From Acidobacteriota bacterium (lineage in GTDB: Bacteria > Acidobacteriota > UBA6911), in contig JAIRVC010000180.1 in the NCBI GenBank assembly GCA_031254095.1, forward strand, positions 1 to 6,896: a DNA stretch of 6,896 nt, read 5' to 3'. This document shows positions 6,454-6,896 of this stretch, in pieces (position 1 is the first letter of the stretch; every line of letters begins with the position of its first letter). Position numbers and translations under genes: made by a program. A model generated the notes under the pieces. It had not been told where the DNA came from. It worked only from the letters and a program-made list of their open reading frames with translations, and ran no database searches.

Positions 6454-6896
6454 ATGACAAAAAAATCCCTCATAGGTTCCGACTATACGACATTTCTTTC
6501 CGAGGTGAAGAACCGCATCCAGCTTGCCCGTATCACCGCCGGGCGAGCGGTAAGCAGCGAACTGGTTCTGCTCTACTGGGATATCGGAAGCAGTATCGTG
6601 GAGAAACAGGAGCGGCTGGGCTGGGGAAAATCTGTTGTTGAAAGGCTGTCGGCTGATTTGCAAAGGGAATTTCCAGGCATGACCGGTTTTTCGCCGCGCA
6701 ATCTTTGGGAAATGAGGCGTTTTTTTGAAGCTTATCGCAGTCCCGCATTTCTGCAACAAGCTGTTGCAGAAATGCGGCCAGTTCGTTCCCGGCGTTCAAT
6801 TAAGCAACAACCTGTTGCAGAATTGTACGGGGAAAAAATGCGACAACTTGTTGGGGAAATTCCCGGGGGCCAACACCAGTTTATTCTCAATAAGGT
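6454..6896 (+). CDS. DUF1016/YhcG-type protein, putative PD-(D/E)XK nuclease family (5' part only)
   Basis: The first 147 codons of a DUF1016 (YhcG-like) gene are present, and the gene continues past the window edge. The family combines an N-terminal helical DUF1016_N domain with a C-terminal PD-(D/E)XK nuclease fold and is often found in mobile or defence-associated contexts; the exact function is not settled. Family features seen are ELVLLYWDIGSSIVEKQERLGWGKSVVERLSADLQREFPG (about 37-76) and FSPRNLWEMRRFFEAY (79-94). LVGEIPGGQHQFILNKV (132-end) corresponds to the family's usual LVAEIPWGHNLLIL-type segment, with Trp replaced by Gly138. Between Tyr94 and Leu132 lies extra sequence of about 35 residues with repeated QQ(A/P)VAE units and two DNA hairpins, where I expect only a short link. 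The ATG at 6454 has GGAA 6 nt upstream. The nuclease domain would lie beyond the window, so an intact gene cannot be confirmed. Base use looks less GC-biased than in the operon to its left, in line with horizontal acquisition. Confidence 0.82.
   Translation, partial: MTKKSLIGSDYTTFLSEVKNRIQLARITAGRAVSSELVLLYWDIGSSIVEKQERLGWGKSVVERLSADLQREFPGMTGFSPRNLWEMRRFFEAYRSPAFLQQAVAEMRPVRSRRSIKQQPVAELYGEKMRQLVGEIPGGQHQFILNK
6743..6777. repeat. Perfect inverted repeat (16-bp arms, 3-nt loop) inside the DUF1016 coding sequence
   Basis: The left arm CCGCATTTCTGCAACA (6743-6758) and right arm TGTTGCAGAAATGCGG (6762-6777) are exact reverse complements around the loop AGC. The element is read through in frame as PAFLQQAVAEMR (residues 97-108). 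A 35-nt perfect hairpin within a coding region is very unlikely by chance and suggests an inserted or duplicated palindromic element. Confidence 0.92.
6754..6861 (+). repeat. Three in-frame copies of a degenerate 21-nt repeat
   Basis: Copies lie at 6754-6774, 6805-6825 and 6841-6861 and encode QQAVAEM, QQPVAEL and RQLVGEI. The first two agree at 19 of 21 bases; the third agrees with either at 15 of 21. Spacing is 51 and 36 nt, both multiples of three. Each copy contains a CAAC...GTTG dyad. The third copy is the family's conserved LV(A/G)EIP segment, so the first two look like upstream duplicates of it. Confidence 0.8.
6797..6825. repeat. Imperfect inverted repeat inside the DUF1016 coding sequence
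   Basis: CAATT and GCAACA on the left pair with TGTTGC and AATTG on the right around the loop ACC. Two mismatched bases separate the paired blocks on each side. The inner hexamers GCAACA/TGTTGC are the same as those in the perfect hairpin 50 nt upstream, so the two probably have a common origin. Confidence 0.75.

Noticed and set aside
6418..6799. Minus-strand open frames across the DUF1016 gene
   Set aside because: They are shadows of the plus-strand gene, which shows clear family motifs and a ribosome site.
6743..6861. CRISPR-like array
   Set aside because: The repeats are three, degenerate, unevenly spaced, and lie in frame within a coding sequence.

Overview
The window is ordinary chromosomal DNA from a GC-rich bacterium with an accessory gene starting at its right edge. 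Complete recN and pdxB, a miaB-type tRNA modification gene and a GT21 glycolipid pathway suggest a Gram-negative organism. Some wording in the proteins (for example GQTVNSW in MiaB) made me think of the PVC group (Verrucomicrobiota, Kiritimatiellota or Lentisphaerota), but that is a weak impression from memory and not an assignment.

Left part, minus strand (1-2621): recN (DNA repair SMC-like ATPase) is followed after 2 nt by miaB (tRNA ms2i6A37 methylthiotransferase). miaB starts with GTG and runs off the window after 294 codons. The two look like one transcription unit reading leftward.

Middle part (2622-2734): a short AT-rich divergent intergenic region separates the leftward recN-miaB pair from a rightward operon.

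Right part, plus strand (2735-6402): four closely packed genes follow. They are pdxB (erythronate-4-phosphate dehydrogenase of DXP-dependent vitamin B6 synthesis), an HpnI-like GT21 membrane glycosyltransferase, an HpnK/YdjC-like carbohydrate deacetylase, and a four-helix SMR/ArnE-like transporter. The gaps are 31, 5 and 17 nt. The last three make a coherent inferred pathway: put an N-acetyl sugar on a membrane lipid, deacetylate it to an amino sugar, then flip the product across the inner membrane. HpnI and HpnK are known from hopanoid tailoring, but no hopene cyclase or other hpn gene is in the window, so the lipid acceptor is open. pdxB has no obvious metabolic link to the other three.

Right edge (6403-6896): a 51-nt spacer carrying a perfect 16-bp palindrome leads into the 5' part of a DUF1016/YhcG-type gene (putative PD-(D/E)XK nuclease family). 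This coding sequence is itself unusual. It contains a perfect hairpin with 16-bp arms, a second imperfect hairpin, and three in-frame copies of a 21-nt repeat, located where family members usually have one short linker. This is the most peculiar DNA in the window.

No tRNA, rRNA, CRISPR array, insertion sequence or convincing intrinsic terminator was seen.
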